A stretch of 64,000 nucleotides of DNA from contig NZ_HE578907.1 of assembly GCF_000321005.1 (NCBI RefSeq), positions 678,146 through 742,145 on the forward strand. The letters are read 5' to 3'. The DNA comes from Anaerococcus senegalensis JC48 (lineage in GTDB: Bacteria > Bacillota > Clostridia > Tissierellales > Peptoniphilaceae). The number at the start of each line of letters is the position of its first letter. The stretch's first letter is position 1. The position numbers and the translations under genes were made by a program. The notes beneath the pieces are model-generated. The model made no database searches. It was not told where the DNA came from and saw nothing but the letters and a program-made list of their open reading frames with translations. Positions 9,901 through 18,524 of the stretch are shown one piece after another.

Positions 9901-10428
9901 TTGAATTTCTAAATAAAAATTTTCTTTTCCAAATAAATCTAGATATTTTTTAGCAGTAGTGTATGCCTTTTTTATATCATTTTCTAAAATTCTTTGATTT
10001 ATCTCACCATTCAAACAAGCAGAAAGAGCTATTATGTCATCCTTATATTTCTCAATAACTTCAAAGTCAATTCTTGGTTTATAATAAAAGCCTTCTGTAT
10101 AAGCTTTTGAAACAATTTTTATAAGATTTCTATAACCATTATTATTTTTGGCTAATAGTATTAAATGATAATATCTTTTATTTTGGGGATTTTTAATATT
10201 GTGGTCATTTTCACTTATATAAACTTCACAGCCAATGATTGGTTTTATCCCATTATCTATACACTTTTTATAAAATTCTATAACCCCATACATATTTCCA
10301 TGGTCTGTGATGGCACAAGAATTCATTCCTAATTCTTTTAACTTTTCTATTAATTTATCAATTTTTGTAAAGCCCTCTAAAAGAGAATATTCAGTATGGA
10401 GATGAAGGTGGGTAAAATTATTTGTCAT
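6979..10428 (-). CDS. dnaE: DNA polymerase III alpha subunit, DnaE type
   Basis: A replicative C-family polymerase of 1149 residues. It starts with a PHP domain (FTHLHLHTEYSLLEG). The palm catalytic motif PDIDIDF lies near residue 400, preceded by the nucleotide-binding GPGRGSAAGS. Helix-hairpin-helix and OB-fold regions follow (ALESLIKAGAFDSLG; VRMAGIITNKSETMTKKD). In Firmicutes DnaE usually extends primers while PolC does bulk synthesis. The start overlaps the whiA stop by 4 nt, so translation is coupled. Confidence 0.97.
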   Translation of the reverse strand: MTNNFTHLHLHTEYSLLEGFTKIDKLIEKLKELGMNSCAITDHGNMYGVIEFYKKCIDNGIKPIIGCEVYISENDHNIKNPQNKRYYHLILLAKNNNGYRNLIKIVSKAYTEGFYYKPRIDFEVIEKYKDDIIALSACLNGEINQRILENDIKKAYTTAKKYLDLFGKENFYLEIQNHGLREQKIVNETLLKIHEDLDIEMVCTNDVHYVEKKDAFYQDVLSCIQTGSLLEDEKRMKMPCDEFYLKDQNMMEEIFKDFPRAYENSQKISKMCNVNLEFHNPHLPYFTKVPNDMTNLDYLKYLVNEGLLKKYEKIDEKIQKRAKKEISVIDNMGYVDYFLIVWDFVRYAKENKIAVGPGRGSAAGSIISYALDITQIDPIKYNLLFERFLNPERVSMPDIDIDFCYENRDRVVDYVYDLYGKDHVSQIVTFGRMKARNAIRDVGRVMDISFNKVDKIAKLIPQAIGMTIDKALENTEKLAYEYQNDVETKRMIDTARNIENLPRHTSIHAAGVVISKEILTDIVPLALSNDQIVTQFNMTEIEELGLLKMDFLGLRNLTVIQDTIKDVKKYKNIDLNLDQIDENDPKVIDQFTKAETIGIFQFESAGMRNFLKNLKPTRFDDLVAANSLFRPGPMDQIPNYIKNKMNPQNISYIDASLKPILEVTYGIIVYQEQVMQIVQQLAGFSLGEADNLRRAMSKKKMSVMEENREVFVHGKKDKNGKFEIKGCVNNGISEKNANKIYDEMISFAKYAFNKSHSAAYSLVAIQTAYLKCYFTEEYMANLLTSIMGDSSKVYLYISEAKRLGIEIVPPDINKSERRFIAEKNKIIFGMSAIKNVGEKLIDLIVKLRKKEKFKTFKDFLEKIESNDPTALNKKALESLIKAGAFDSLGYKRSELIAVHESALQSIHDNEKVNLKGQMNLLDFNQEKNDKIDDIKFPPINEYKNKQKLKLEKEVLGFYISDHPLNSLGDNVKRYTNFTTEILSELRAIDLDNYDNKKVRMAGIITNKSETMTKKDTLMAFSTLEDMFGSIEMIIFPNVYKDFRQIIENDTLVIVEGNLQSGDDELKLIVSKIKEIDENSFKNLYIKMDYIRYNKIRKDLLDNHGKTPVIIYFTDKKKTVKLDKSLWIDSNSDIIDYLKLKIGKDNVKLI

Positions 10429-11345
10429 TCATCCTCACTTTCTGCAAGTTTTATAAGTTTTTGTAATCTATAATTTACTTTAGCTTTAGAAAGAGCCGGC
10501 GTCATCATTTTTCCTAATTCTTCTAAGGATATATATGGATAATTTAATCTTAATTTTGATATTTCCTGTAAATCTTCTGATAAGTTTTCTAAAATATTTT
10601 TATCTTTCAATTTATTAATTGCATCAATTTGTCTAAAAGCTGCCTTTACCGTCCTATCAATATTTGCCTTATCAAAATTTGTTTGTCTATTTATATCATT
10701 CCTAATTGATTTCATAGCTCTAACATTTTCAAGATCAAAAAGAGACTTATTTGCTCCAATAATCGCCAAAAAATCAGAAATTTTATCAGAATCTTTTATA
10801 TAAACGCAATACGCTTCATTTCTTATATTTAATTTAGGATCAATTGAAAAATCTTCCATTATTTTTCCAATCAAAAGCGCTTCTTCTTTTTGTTGAACAT
10901 TTATTTCAAGGTTATAACCTCTATAAGGATCATTTATTGAACCTTTTAGTAAAAATGCTAGTTTTAAAATTATCTTTTTTTGATCACGATTTTTTAAATT
11001 GTCATAAAATTTATCAGTTTCATATAAATTATATCGATTAGCAAGTTTTAATATTTTATCTGAAACAAGACTATCTTCAACCAAAACTACAAATGATCTA
11101 TCTTTTGAAAATTTTCTTTTATTTTGTATCTCCATTGCTGGAGAATATTTATATTTTTCTTTAATTATTTTATAAATATACCTAGCTTCTATATTTTCAC
11201 TTGCTTTAAATAAAATTTGATAAGAATTTTTTACAATTCTAATAGAGCCTTGAAAATACAAATATGATAATAATTCCATATCAATTTCTTTGTAATCAGG
11301 CTCTTTTTTTAATATTTCTTTTTTACATCTTTTTGAAAAAGACAT
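10425..11345 (-). CDS. whiA: DNA-binding protein WhiA
   Basis: A Firmicute/actinobacterial regulator with a degenerate LAGLIDADG homing-endonuclease fold followed by a helix-turn-helix. The N-terminal half includes the SRIVKNSY-like strand region, and the C-terminal part LRLNYPYISLEELGKMMTPALSKAKVNYRLQKL is the conserved HTH. WhiA influences cell division and chromosome segregation. I chose ATG 11345 over the TTG one codon earlier. It lies in the rapZ-whiA neighbourhood, but the usual gene between them (yvcK) is missing; a tyrosine phosphatase sits there instead. Confidence 0.93.
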   Translation of the reverse strand: MSFSKRCKKEILKKEPDYKEIDMELLSYLYFQGSIRIVKNSYQILFKASENIEARYIYKIIKEKYKYSPAMEIQNKRKFSKDRSFVVLVEDSLVSDKILKLANRYNLYETDKFYDNLKNRDQKKIILKLAFLLKGSINDPYRGYNLEINVQQKEEALLIGKIMEDFSIDPKLNIRNEAYCVYIKDSDKISDFLAIIGANKSLFDLENVRAMKSIRNDINRQTNFDKANIDRTVKAAFRQIDAINKLKDKNILENLSEDLQEISKLRLNYPYISLEELGKMMTPALSKAKVNYRLQKLIKLAESEDE

Positions 11346-11356
11346 CAAATCACTCT

Positions 11357-12079
11357 CTATTCAATCATTTTTTCTTTTAATTTTTTTAAAGTTTTATTGT
11401 CTATTCCTACTTTTTCTAAGTAGAATTCTATATTTTTGTATTTACTTATAATATAATCCATAGCTTCTTTTATATTGTATGGACTTGTAATTCTAAAAAT
11501 TGATTCTGCCTCCTCTGCCTTAAACATATCTATATAGCCTAAGTTTGCAGAAGAGACTTCATAATCAGCCATAATAATTTCTCTTGGTGAATTTGCTATT
11601 AAAAGTAAAATCATAGAAATTATTCCGGTCCTATCTTTTCCTTCTTGGCAGTGATACAAAACACTTCCATCAGCAAATGCCAGTATTTCAAGAATTTCTT
11701 TGATAGCTGAGAAATTGTCTATCAAGGATATATATGAATTTCCAATAGAAATTTTTCTTTCAATAATTTTTTGTATATCTTCTTGTTTCATAGGCAAAGG
11801 CATAAGGGAAATTTGCTTATAGGTAAAATTATTTTTTATAATTTCAATTTTCTCACCATTGTTTTTTGTCTCTTCTTCTCTTCTTAAATCAATTATTGTA
11901 GATACATTTAAATCTTTTAGTAAAGCCATATCATTTTCTGTAAGACTATCAAGATTTGCACTTCTTATAAAAGAATCCCATGAAGTAATCTTTCCATCAT
12001 AAGTTGGGTATCCTCCCAAACTCCTGGCATTTTTTATATTCTCAAAGGGTAAGATTTTTAAATACTTTATTTTTTCCAT
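11357..12079 (-). CDS. Tyrosine/dual-specificity protein phosphatase family protein
   Basis: 240 residues. The N-terminus NARSLGGYPTYDGKITSW and STIIDLRREEE are typical of the Y_phosphatase3 family (protein-tyrosine or phosphoinositide phosphatases). HCQEGKDRTG near residue 140 is the C-x5-R-T catalytic P-loop, with general-acid aspartates nearby. No signal peptide is seen, so it should be cytosolic. It overlaps rapZ by 13 nt and is followed by whiA after 11 nt, so it is co-transcribed with cell-wall and division genes. It occupies the place where yvcK/mgfK usually lies. Substrate unknown. Confidence 0.88.
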   Translation of the reverse strand: MEKIKYLKILPFENIKNARSLGGYPTYDGKITSWDSFIRSANLDSLTENDMALLKDLNVSTIIDLRREEETKNNGEKIEIIKNNFTYKQISLMPLPMKQEDIQKIIERKISIGNSYISLIDNFSAIKEILEILAFADGSVLYHCQEGKDRTGIISMILLLIANSPREIIMADYEVSSANLGYIDMFKAEEAESIFRITSPYNIKEAMDYIISKYKNIEFYLEKVGIDNKTLKKLKEKMIE

Positions 12080-12921
12080 TTTTCCCTATCCCTATGTTTT
12101 TTTACCACAATATAATTGCTACCTTTCAAAAGCTCATATATTTTTTCGCACATATAAACCGATCTATGCTGGCCACCAGTACAACCAAATCCTATAGAAA
12201 TAGAATTTTTGCCTTCTTTTACAAAATAAGGTATTAATTTAGTCAAATTTTCATAAACTGTGTTTTTAAAATCTTGTGCAATTTCAAATCCATCAAGATA
12301 GGCTTGAAGTTTTTTATCACTTCCGTTTAAGTGTTTTAATTCCTTTATATAAAAAGGATTTGGTAAAAATCTCAAATCAAATACAACATCAACATCTAGG
12401 CTTAGACCGTTTTTGTAACCGAAAGAAAATAGGTTTATAATGAAATTTTCCTTTTTTTCAGAAACATCTAAAATTACCTTTCTTAGGTCTTTATTATTAT
12501 AGTTACTAGTATCAATTATTAAATCAGCTAATTTTTCGACGCTCTTTAACTCCTTTTTCTCTTTTTTAAGCCCATCTTCTACATCACCGAAGGATCCTAA
12601 AGGATGAGGACGCCTAAGCTCATTATATCTTTTCATTATTATTTCATCTTGGCTTGTAAGATAAATTATTTTAGTATCCTCATTTATCTTTTTAAGATTT
12701 TCAAGATTTTTAACTAAATTTTTATCAACTTCCATAGACCTAAAATCAACTACACAAGCAAGCTTATCAATAGGTTTATCTTGAGACATATTTAATTTAA
12801 TAAAAGATTCAATCAAGCTTGATGGGACATTATCCATAGCATAATAATCAAGGTCTTCAAAAATTCTAAGAGCAGTTGTTTTTCCAGAACCACTAAGCCC
12901 TGTTATAATTTTAACCTTCAT
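12067..12921 (-). CDS. rapZ: RNase adapter / nucleotide-binding protein RapZ (YvcJ family)
   Basis: 284 residues, standard for the family. The Walker A loop GLSGSGKTT is at residues 8-16. A central Walker B-type region reads KLACVVDFRSMEVD. The conserved C-terminal domain includes FSFGYKNGLSLDVDVVFDLRFLPNP and GCTGGQHRSV. In E. coli RapZ controls glucosamine-6-phosphate synthase RNA; in Firmicutes the role is less clear. It starts one base from the murB stop, and the murB-rapZ order is common in Firmicutes. Confidence 0.95.
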   Translation of the reverse strand: MKVKIITGLSGSGKTTALRIFEDLDYYAMDNVPSSLIESFIKLNMSQDKPIDKLACVVDFRSMEVDKNLVKNLENLKKINEDTKIIYLTSQDEIIMKRYNELRRPHPLGSFGDVEDGLKKEKKELKSVEKLADLIIDTSNYNNKDLRKVILDVSEKKENFIINLFSFGYKNGLSLDVDVVFDLRFLPNPFYIKELKHLNGSDKKLQAYLDGFEIAQDFKNTVYENLTKLIPYFVKEGKNSISIGFGCTGGQHRSVYMCEKIYELLKGSNYIVVKKHRDREKWKK

Positions 12922-13823
12922 TATATTTCACCTATAACTTTTACTTCTCTTTCTAGCTTAAAACCTGTTTTTTCAAATACAATACTAGCAACTTCTTCTA
13001 TAAAATCAATCATCTCTTTATAAGTTGCATCCCCATTATTAATTAAAAATCCACAGTGTTTTTCACTAACTTGACAATCTCCTTTTGCATATCCCTTAAG
13101 TCCACAATCATCTATTAATTTAGATGCGAAAGATCCTACAGGCCTTTTAAATGTAGATCCAGCAGATTTTTTTTCTAAAGGTTGTTTTGACACTCTTCTA
13201 TTTGTAAAATCATTATATTTTTCATAAATTTCTTCTTGATCTCCATTTTTAAGTTCAAATGTTGCTTCAGAAACTATTAAATCATCATCAAAAACTTTTG
13301 AATGCCTATATGAAAAATCCATTTGAGAGTTTGATAATTCAATAATATCACCGTCTTTTGAAATCAATTTAACACTTTTTATAATATCTTTCATCTCAAC
13401 GCCATAAGCACCTGCATTCATTGCAACAGCACCACCAACAGTTCCTGGAATTCCTGAAACTTCTTCCATTCCTGTCAAAGAATATTTAAATGAAAATTTA
13501 CTAGCTTCAGATAAAAGAGCACCAGCACTAACTTTTAAGAGATTGCCCTCTACAGAAATTCTATCATAATTTTTAGAAATTATTATAACACATCCTCTAA
13601 TTCCTTTATCAGTTACTAAAATATTAGTCCCATTTCCAATGATTGTAGTTTCTATATTATTTTTTCTATTAAATTTAACCAAATTCATTAATTGGTATTC
13701 TTCTTTTACTTCAACTAGCACATCAGCACATCCCCCAATGCCAAAATTTGTGTAGTTTTTTAGTTTTTCATCAAATTTAATAATTCCAAAATCTTTAGTT
13801 TCATACAATGATTTATAATCCAT
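12921..13823 (-). CDS. murB: UDP-N-acetylenolpyruvoylglucosamine reductase MurB
   Basis: Reduces the enolpyruvyl ether with NADPH and FAD to make UDP-MurNAc for peptidoglycan. NYTNFGIGGCADVLVEV and NGTNILVTDKGIRG form the FAD-binding part. SGIPGTVGGAVAMNAGAYG is the family signature. KKSAGSTFKRP holds the catalytic serine of the type II short form, fitting its ~300-residue length. I chose ATG 13823, seven bases after AAGGAG, over the GTG two codons upstream. It is first in the murB-to-rlmD operon. Confidence 0.96.
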   Translation of the reverse strand: MDYKSLYETKDFGIIKFDEKLKNYTNFGIGGCADVLVEVKEEYQLMNLVKFNRKNNIETTIIGNGTNILVTDKGIRGCVIIISKNYDRISVEGNLLKVSAGALLSEASKFSFKYSLTGMEEVSGIPGTVGGAVAMNAGAYGVEMKDIIKSVKLISKDGDIIELSNSQMDFSYRHSKVFDDDLIVSEATFELKNGDQEEIYEKYNDFTNRRVSKQPLEKKSAGSTFKRPVGSFASKLIDDCGLKGYAKGDCQVSEKHCGFLINNGDATYKEMIDFIEEVASIVFEKTGFKLEREVKVIGEI

Positions 13824-13857
13824 AAACACTCCTTCTAACTAACTAAAATCTATTTTT

Positions 13858-13885
13858 ATTATACTCTTGTTTGATTTTTTGTCCG
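13858..13885 (-). promoter_or_regulatory. Likely promoter of the murB operon
   Basis: Minus-strand TATAAT at 13858-13863 with a partial -35, CGGACA at 13880-13885 (16-nt spacer). It is placed 35 nt before the murB start and back to back with the rpmB promoter. Confidence 0.45.
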
Positions 13886-13917
13886 TTTTTCTATATAATA
13901 GCAAGTAGCGATTATAT

Positions 13918-13946
13918 TTGTAAATTTTTAATAAATTTGGTATAAT
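13918..13946 (+). promoter_or_regulatory. Promoter of rpmB
   Basis: TTGTAA at 13918-13923, a 17-nt spacer and a perfect TATAAT at 13941-13946. The ribosome site GGAGGTG (13969-13975) lies 6 nt before the ATG. Confidence 0.75.
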
Positions 13947-13981
13947 AACTAAGATAAAATTAAGACTTGGAGGTGTAAAGT

Positions 13982-14170
13982 ATGGCTAGAGAATGTGATA
14001 TCTGTGGAAAAGGTACAAAATTTGGTAACAAAGTAACTTTCTCACACAGAAGACTAAACAGAAACTTTAAACCAAACGTTCATAAATTAAGAGCTAAAAT
14101 TAATGGAAGCGTAAAAACAATCAACGTTTGTACAAAATGTATAAAAAGCGGTAAAGTAGAAAAAGCTTAA
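13982..14170 (+). CDS. rpmB: 50S ribosomal protein L28
   Basis: 62 residues starting MARECDICGKGTKFGNKVTF, the L28 signature with a CxxC pair. A second pair, CTKC, is near the C-terminus, so this is the zinc-binding form. RRLNRNFKPNVHKL is the conserved rRNA-contact segment. It is the only intact plus-strand gene in the chromosomal part of the window. It has its own promoter and terminators, and sits divergent to murB and convergent to rpe. Confidence 0.97.
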   Translation: MARECDICGKGTKFGNKVTFSHRRLNRNFKPNVHKLRAKINGSVKTINVCTKCIKSGKVEKA

Positions 14171-14180
14171 TAGAAATTTT

Positions 14181-14204
14181 ATAGTGCTATAAGCACTATT
14201 TTTT
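14181..14204 (+). terminator. Terminator of rpmB
   Basis: 7-bp perfect stem ATAGTGC/GCACTAT followed by six T, starting 10 nt after the rpmB stop. Confidence 0.8.
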
Positions 14205-14208
14205 CATT

Positions 14209-14246
14209 AAAAAAAGAAAGTAGTTAAATGCTACTTTCTTTTTTTT
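14209..14246. terminator. Bidirectional terminator between rpmB and rpe
   Basis: Perfect 10-11 bp stem (about 14213-14223 with 14231-14241), flanked by an A-run on one side and a T-run on the other. It can stop transcripts from both directions and lies just past the rpe stop. Confidence 0.85.
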
Positions 14247-14255
14247 AATTCATTT

Positions 14256-14918
14256 TTATTCATTGATTATATCATAATATTTATTTACTTGTTCTACTAT
14301 AGAATTTTTCTTATGGGAGAAAATATCAGATCCACTAACAACGACATCCACTCCTGCATCTATAACTTTTTTTAAATTATGATCTTTAATTCCACCATCA
14401 ACTTCAATTAAACAAGATAGATTATTTTCATCTATATATGACCTAAGCTTTTGAATTTTTCCAATAGAATCTTCCATGAAACTTTGACCACCAAACCCAG
14501 GTTCTACACTCATTACCAGACATAAATCAATTTTTTCTAAATATAGAATTATATTATTAATATCTGTTTTTGGCTTGAAACTTAGACCTACTTTAAGTCC
14601 GCAAGATTTTATTTTTTCTATAGTTTTATCTAAATTTGAGCATGCTTCATAATGAATAGTTACAAGATCAGCTCCACTTTTTTTAAATTCATCAATATAT
14701 CTAATTGGCTCATCAATCATAAGGTGAGTGTCGAATATAAAGTCATTATCTTTTCTAATCGCCTTAATTATTGGAAATCCAAAAGAAATATTTGGAACAA
14801 ATTTCCCATCCATAATATCAAGATGCAAATATTTGATATTAGTTTTTTTCAATTGATCTAAATCATTTTGTAAATTAGCAAAGTTTGCTGATAAAACTGA
14901 TGGTGATAATTCTACCAT
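14256..14918 (-). CDS. rpe: Ribulose-phosphate 3-epimerase
   Basis: Interconverts ribulose 5-phosphate and xylulose 5-phosphate in the pentose phosphate pathway. It is a TIM barrel of 220 residues. SPSVLSANFANL at the start, HLDIMDGKFVPNISFG (metal and catalytic Asp/His), THLMIDEP, VMSVEPGFGGQSF and IEVDGGIKDHN are the family motifs. It is last in the rpmF-rpe operon and overlaps rsgA by 44 nt in another frame. The rsgA-rpe order is usual in Firmicutes. Confidence 0.97.
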   Translation of the reverse strand: MVELSPSVLSANFANLQNDLDQLKKTNIKYLHLDIMDGKFVPNISFGFPIIKAIRKDNDFIFDTHLMIDEPIRYIDEFKKSGADLVTIHYEACSNLDKTIEKIKSCGLKVGLSFKPKTDINNIILYLEKIDLCLVMSVEPGFGGQSFMEDSIGKIQKLRSYIDENNLSCLIEVDGGIKDHNLKKVIDAGVDVVVSGSDIFSHKKNSIVEQVNKYYDIINE

Positions 14919-15774
14919 GTTTGTCTCCTTTTTTTATTTCTTCAAATAAAGTTATATAATTTTCGTATCTTGTTTTTTCTATCATATTTTTAGAAAGATC
15001 TTCTTTAACTTTACATTTTGGCTCATTAATATGGTTACAGTCCTTAAATTTACACGAATTATTATCAAATTCTCTAAAACAATATTTTAACTCTTTTTCA
15101 TCATCAATAAAGTCTATATCAAAACTATCAAAACCTGGTGTGTCAAAAATATTAGTATTTTTTTCTAAATTAAAAATTTCAATGTGTCTTGTTGTATTTT
15201 TACCTCTTTTAGATTTTTCTGAAATAGATCCAATTTCAATTTCATTTTCAACTAGATTTGATAAAAATGTAGACTTCCCTACACCTGAAGATCCAGAAAC
15301 TGCGGAAGTTTTTCCTCTTAATATTTCTAAAATTTCCTTTTTTGGGAAATCATTATAATTGTCAATAAAAATCAATTTATAACCAATTTTTTCATACATT
15401 CTCAAAAAATCTAATTCTTTTTTATCAGCCAAATCTTTTTTAGATACAATAATAATAACATCTATATTTATGTATTCACACATAGATAGATACTTATCTA
15501 TATTAAAAAGATTTAGACTAGGATTTTTTATAGTAATAAAATATAAAATTTGGTCTATATTTGCTATATTTGGTCTTTTAATTTGATTTTTTCTCTCTAA
15601 AATTTTTGTAATATAACCTTTAGAATCTTCCGTTACATCAAACTCTACATTATCACCAACTAGGGGTTTAATATTTTTATTTCTAAAAACTCCCCTAGCT
15701 TTACACATAAATGTTTTTTCTTCAGTTAAAACATAATATATTTCTTTTTGAGATTTTATAATTTTTCCAATCAT
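14875..15774 (-). CDS. rsgA: Ribosome small-subunit-dependent GTPase RsgA
   Basis: A circularly permuted GTPase that helps mature the 30S subunit. An OB-fold occupies residues 1-65. G4 (IVSKKDL) precedes the P-loop (GSSGVGKST), and G3 (DTPGFDSF) follows. The zinc-binding C-terminal region carries CxxxxC-x-H (CKFKDCNH) and a later C. The last ~15 residues (GRIITISFISKLC) extend into rpe and are unlikely to be conserved. It follows prkC with a 4-nt overlap. Confidence 0.95.
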   Translation of the reverse strand: MIGKIIKSQKEIYYVLTEEKTFMCKARGVFRNKNIKPLVGDNVEFDVTEDSKGYITKILERKNQIKRPNIANIDQILYFITIKNPSLNLFNIDKYLSMCEYINIDVIIIVSKKDLADKKELDFLRMYEKIGYKLIFIDNYNDFPKKEILEILRGKTSAVSGSSGVGKSTFLSNLVENEIEIGSISEKSKRGKNTTRHIEIFNLEKNTNIFDTPGFDSFDIDFIDDEKELKYCFREFDNNSCKFKDCNHINEPKCKVKEDLSKNMIEKTRYENYITLFEEIKKGDKHGRIITISFISKLC

Positions 15775-17786
15775 TGATTTACTTCATATACTCCTTGTGA
15801 TTTATCATCTATAAGTATATTCACCTTAGTTCCAACAACAGATTTGAAATCTAAATTTAAATTACCACTAGAATCTAATTCATTTTTTGTATGATTTTGA
15901 TTATATAATAAATCTGAATTTTTATTATTATCCCCAACTTTATATACCTTAACATTGAATGAGTCTTTATCTGTAGGAACATTTATAGTAAATTTAACAT
16001 TGACTTCTTGAGATTTTTTTTCAGGTTCAGAATCATCTTCATCACTATTATCTGAATCCGGATTTGTTCCACTTGATACAACAAAATTAATTGTAGAATT
16101 TTCTGCTACTTGTGTATTAGCAGGGATTGATTGACTCATAACAACATCTTTTTCATATTTGTCAGAATATTTATATGTTATATTGCCAACAGTAAGCTTA
16201 TTTTCAACTGCAATATTTATTGCATCTTCTTCATAATTTCCTACAAAATTTGGAACTTTTACATTTTCTATATCAGGCTCTTCTTTACCTAAACTCACAG
16301 TAACATCTACTTCACTTCCAGCTTGAACTTTTTCATTTTTTCTAGGTTCTTGATCAATTATAGTGTCTTTTTTTACACTTTGACTAAAATCAGTACTTGT
16401 TTTACCAAGCTCTAAATCCATTTCTTTTAATTTTTCCTCTGCTTGATCTAAAGTCATTCCAGAAAGATCTGGAACTTTTACTTCCCTACCTTCGCTTATT
16501 ACTAGATTTATAGTAGAATTCTTTTTAACTTTTGTTTTAGGACCTGGATCTTGTTCCATTACTTTTCCAGGTTCATAATTATTGCTTTGAGCATAACGAG
16601 ATATATTTGCCTTAAGATTTTTATCTTCCAAAATTTCTACAGCCTCATCTTCACTCAAATTTAAAACTGTAGGAACTTGAACCATATTTGAATTACTAGA
16701 TTTTACATAGTAAATTCCACTAGCAATAATAGCTAATAAAAGTAAAATAAATGGCCAAATTTTTCTTTTTTTCTTATTTTTATTTTCTTTATTTTCAGAA
16801 TCTTCTGTCGGTGTTACATAAACAGCTTCATTTTCTTTCTTTTTTTCTTGTACCTTTTCTTTTTTCTTTTTATCTTCAACTGCAGGAATAAAAGTTGTTT
16901 CATTAATATCTTCTGGTTTTTCGATTTTTGCTGTATCAGACTTACTTACAAATCCTATATCATAAGAATTATCTTCCAAAGCTCTTATTAATTCATTAGC
17001 ATTTTTAAATCTTTTTTGAGGATCTTTTTCAAGAAGCTTCATTATTATATCATTTAACCTTGGTGATAAATTTTCATTTAATTTTATAGGACTTTCAGGT
17101 TCATCTTGAATATGCATGACAGCAATTCCTACAGAATTATCAGCATCAAATGGCACTTTTCCTGTAGCCATTTCATACATTACAACTCCAAGAGAATACA
17201 GATCTGACTTTTCATCAACAAATTTCCCTTTAGCCTGTTCTGGAGAAATATAGTGCACTGTACCTAAAATTGATGATGTGTATGTTATAGTTGCATTTGT
17301 TGAAACTCTTGCTATACCAAAATCTGTTACTTTAAGTAAACCATACCTATCCATCAAAATATTTTGTGGTTTTATATCTCTATGAACTATATTTGATGAA
17401 TGGGCTTGATTAAGAGCCTGAGAAATCTGAATTGAATAGTCAATAATATCATGATTTGATATAATCTTTTTTCTATCAATTAAATCTTTTAAAGTTTCCC
17501 CATTTACATACTCCATTACAATATAATGAATTTTTTTTCCTTCTATTAAATCTTCACCAATATCATATACACTCACAATGTTTACATGTGTAAGTCTTGC
17601 AGCAGACAATGCCTCATTTGAAAATTTTTTTACAAATTCATCATCTTCTGCATATTGGTCTTTTAAAATTTTAATTGCAACATCTCTTTGTAGAAGTCTA
17701 TCAGTAGCCTTGTAAACTTTAGCCATACCTCCCACGCCAATAAGATCTTGCAATTGATATCTATTACCTAAAATAATATTGTCCAT
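15771..17786 (-). CDS. prkC: Membrane Ser/Thr protein kinase with PASTA domains (PrkC/PknB)
   Basis: Senses muropeptides/peptidoglycan and controls cell-wall metabolism. Residues 10-270 are the cytosolic kinase: GVGGMAKVYKA (P-loop), HRDIKPQNILMD (catalytic loop), DFGIAR, and an APE-like SPEQAKG. A charged linker leads to one transmembrane helix at ~343-362 (WPFILLLLAIIASGIYYV). Outside are three PASTA repeats (about 366-432, 433-500, 505-575). An acidic linker and a small beta-rich C-terminal domain follow. It is paired with the PP2C phosphatase upstream by 8 nt, the standard arrangement. Confidence 0.96.
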   Translation of the reverse strand: MDNIILGNRYQLQDLIGVGGMAKVYKATDRLLQRDVAIKILKDQYAEDDEFVKKFSNEALSAARLTHVNIVSVYDIGEDLIEGKKIHYIVMEYVNGETLKDLIDRKKIISNHDIIDYSIQISQALNQAHSSNIVHRDIKPQNILMDRYGLLKVTDFGIARVSTNATITYTSSILGTVHYISPEQAKGKFVDEKSDLYSLGVVMYEMATGKVPFDADNSVGIAVMHIQDEPESPIKLNENLSPRLNDIIMKLLEKDPQKRFKNANELIRALEDNSYDIGFVSKSDTAKIEKPEDINETTFIPAVEDKKKKEKVQEKKKENEAVYVTPTEDSENKENKNKKKRKIWPFILLLLAIIASGIYYVKSSNSNMVQVPTVLNLSEDEAVEILEDKNLKANISRYAQSNNYEPGKVMEQDPGPKTKVKKNSTINLVISEGREVKVPDLSGMTLDQAEEKLKEMDLELGKTSTDFSQSVKKDTIIDQEPRKNEKVQAGSEVDVTVSLGKEEPDIENVKVPNFVGNYEEDAINIAVENKLTVGNITYKYSDKYEKDVVMSQSIPANTQVAENSTINFVVSSGTNPDSDNSDEDDSEPEKKSQEVNVKFTINVPTDKDSFNVKVYKVGDNNKNSDLLYNQNHTKNELDSSGNLNLDFKSVVGTKVNILIDDKSQGVYEVNQ

Positions 17787-17793
17787 ATTTACC

Positions 17794-18522
17794 TCAAATC
17801 AAAATTGTAGTTACAGTGATATTATCATGACCACCATTTTTTATAGCTAAATCAACTAGGCTAGAAGATATTTTATCAGCCGTTGAATTATTAGCTATAA
17901 TTGATTCAATTTCAACATCACTAACTTCATTTGTTAACCCATCAGTTACCATAAGTAAAATATCGCTGTCATTCATATCAAGTGATCTTGATTCAGGTTT
18001 TATTTTATCAGAAACACCTACAGCTCTTGTTATAGTTGATTTATTTGCAAAATTTTCTGCCTCATCTTCTGTTATTGAACCAGAATCAATCAAATCATTA
18101 ACCAAAGAATGATCTCTAGTTATTCTTTGTAGCTTTTTATCAGAATATATATAAGCTCTAGAATCACCTATATGAGTAATGTGGTATGATTTTTTTTCAT
18201 AATCAATACAAACACAAACAGCAGTAGTACCCATATTAGAGTATTGTTCATATGATTTTGCTAAAGAATAAATCTTATTATTGGCACTTCTTAAAGCTTC
18301 TTCTTGTAAGTCAATAATTGAAGAAAACTCCTTAATGTCTACATTTTTTATAAAATCTATATAATATTTTGTAGCAAGTTTTGATGCAATCTCGCCACCA
18401 TTATATCCACCCATACCATCAGCAACAATAAAAAAACAATAATTCTCTAATTCTAAATTACCATAATAATCCTGATTTTCACTTCTTACCTTGCCTATAT
18501 TTGAAATAGTACTAAATTTCAT
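17794..18522 (-). CDS. stp: PP2C-family Ser/Thr phosphatase (Stp/PrpC)
   Basis: 242 residues, a manganese-dependent phosphatase that reverses PrkC phosphorylation. NQDYYGN, VADGMGGYNGGE, THIGDSRAYIY, TRDHSLV and DNITVTTI are the PP2C metal and phosphate motifs in order. It lies between rlmN and prkC, the usual cluster. Confidence 0.95.
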   Translation of the reverse strand: MKFSTISNIGKVRSENQDYYGNLELENYCFFIVADGMGGYNGGEIASKLATKYYIDFIKNVDIKEFSSIIDLQEEALRSANNKIYSLAKSYEQYSNMGTTAVCVCIDYEKKSYHITHIGDSRAYIYSDKKLQRITRDHSLVNDLIDSGSITEDEAENFANKSTITRAVGVSDKIKPESRSLDMNDSDILLMVTDGLTNEVSDVEIESIIANNSTADKISSSLVDLAIKNGGHDNITVTTILI

Positions 18523-18524
18523 TT

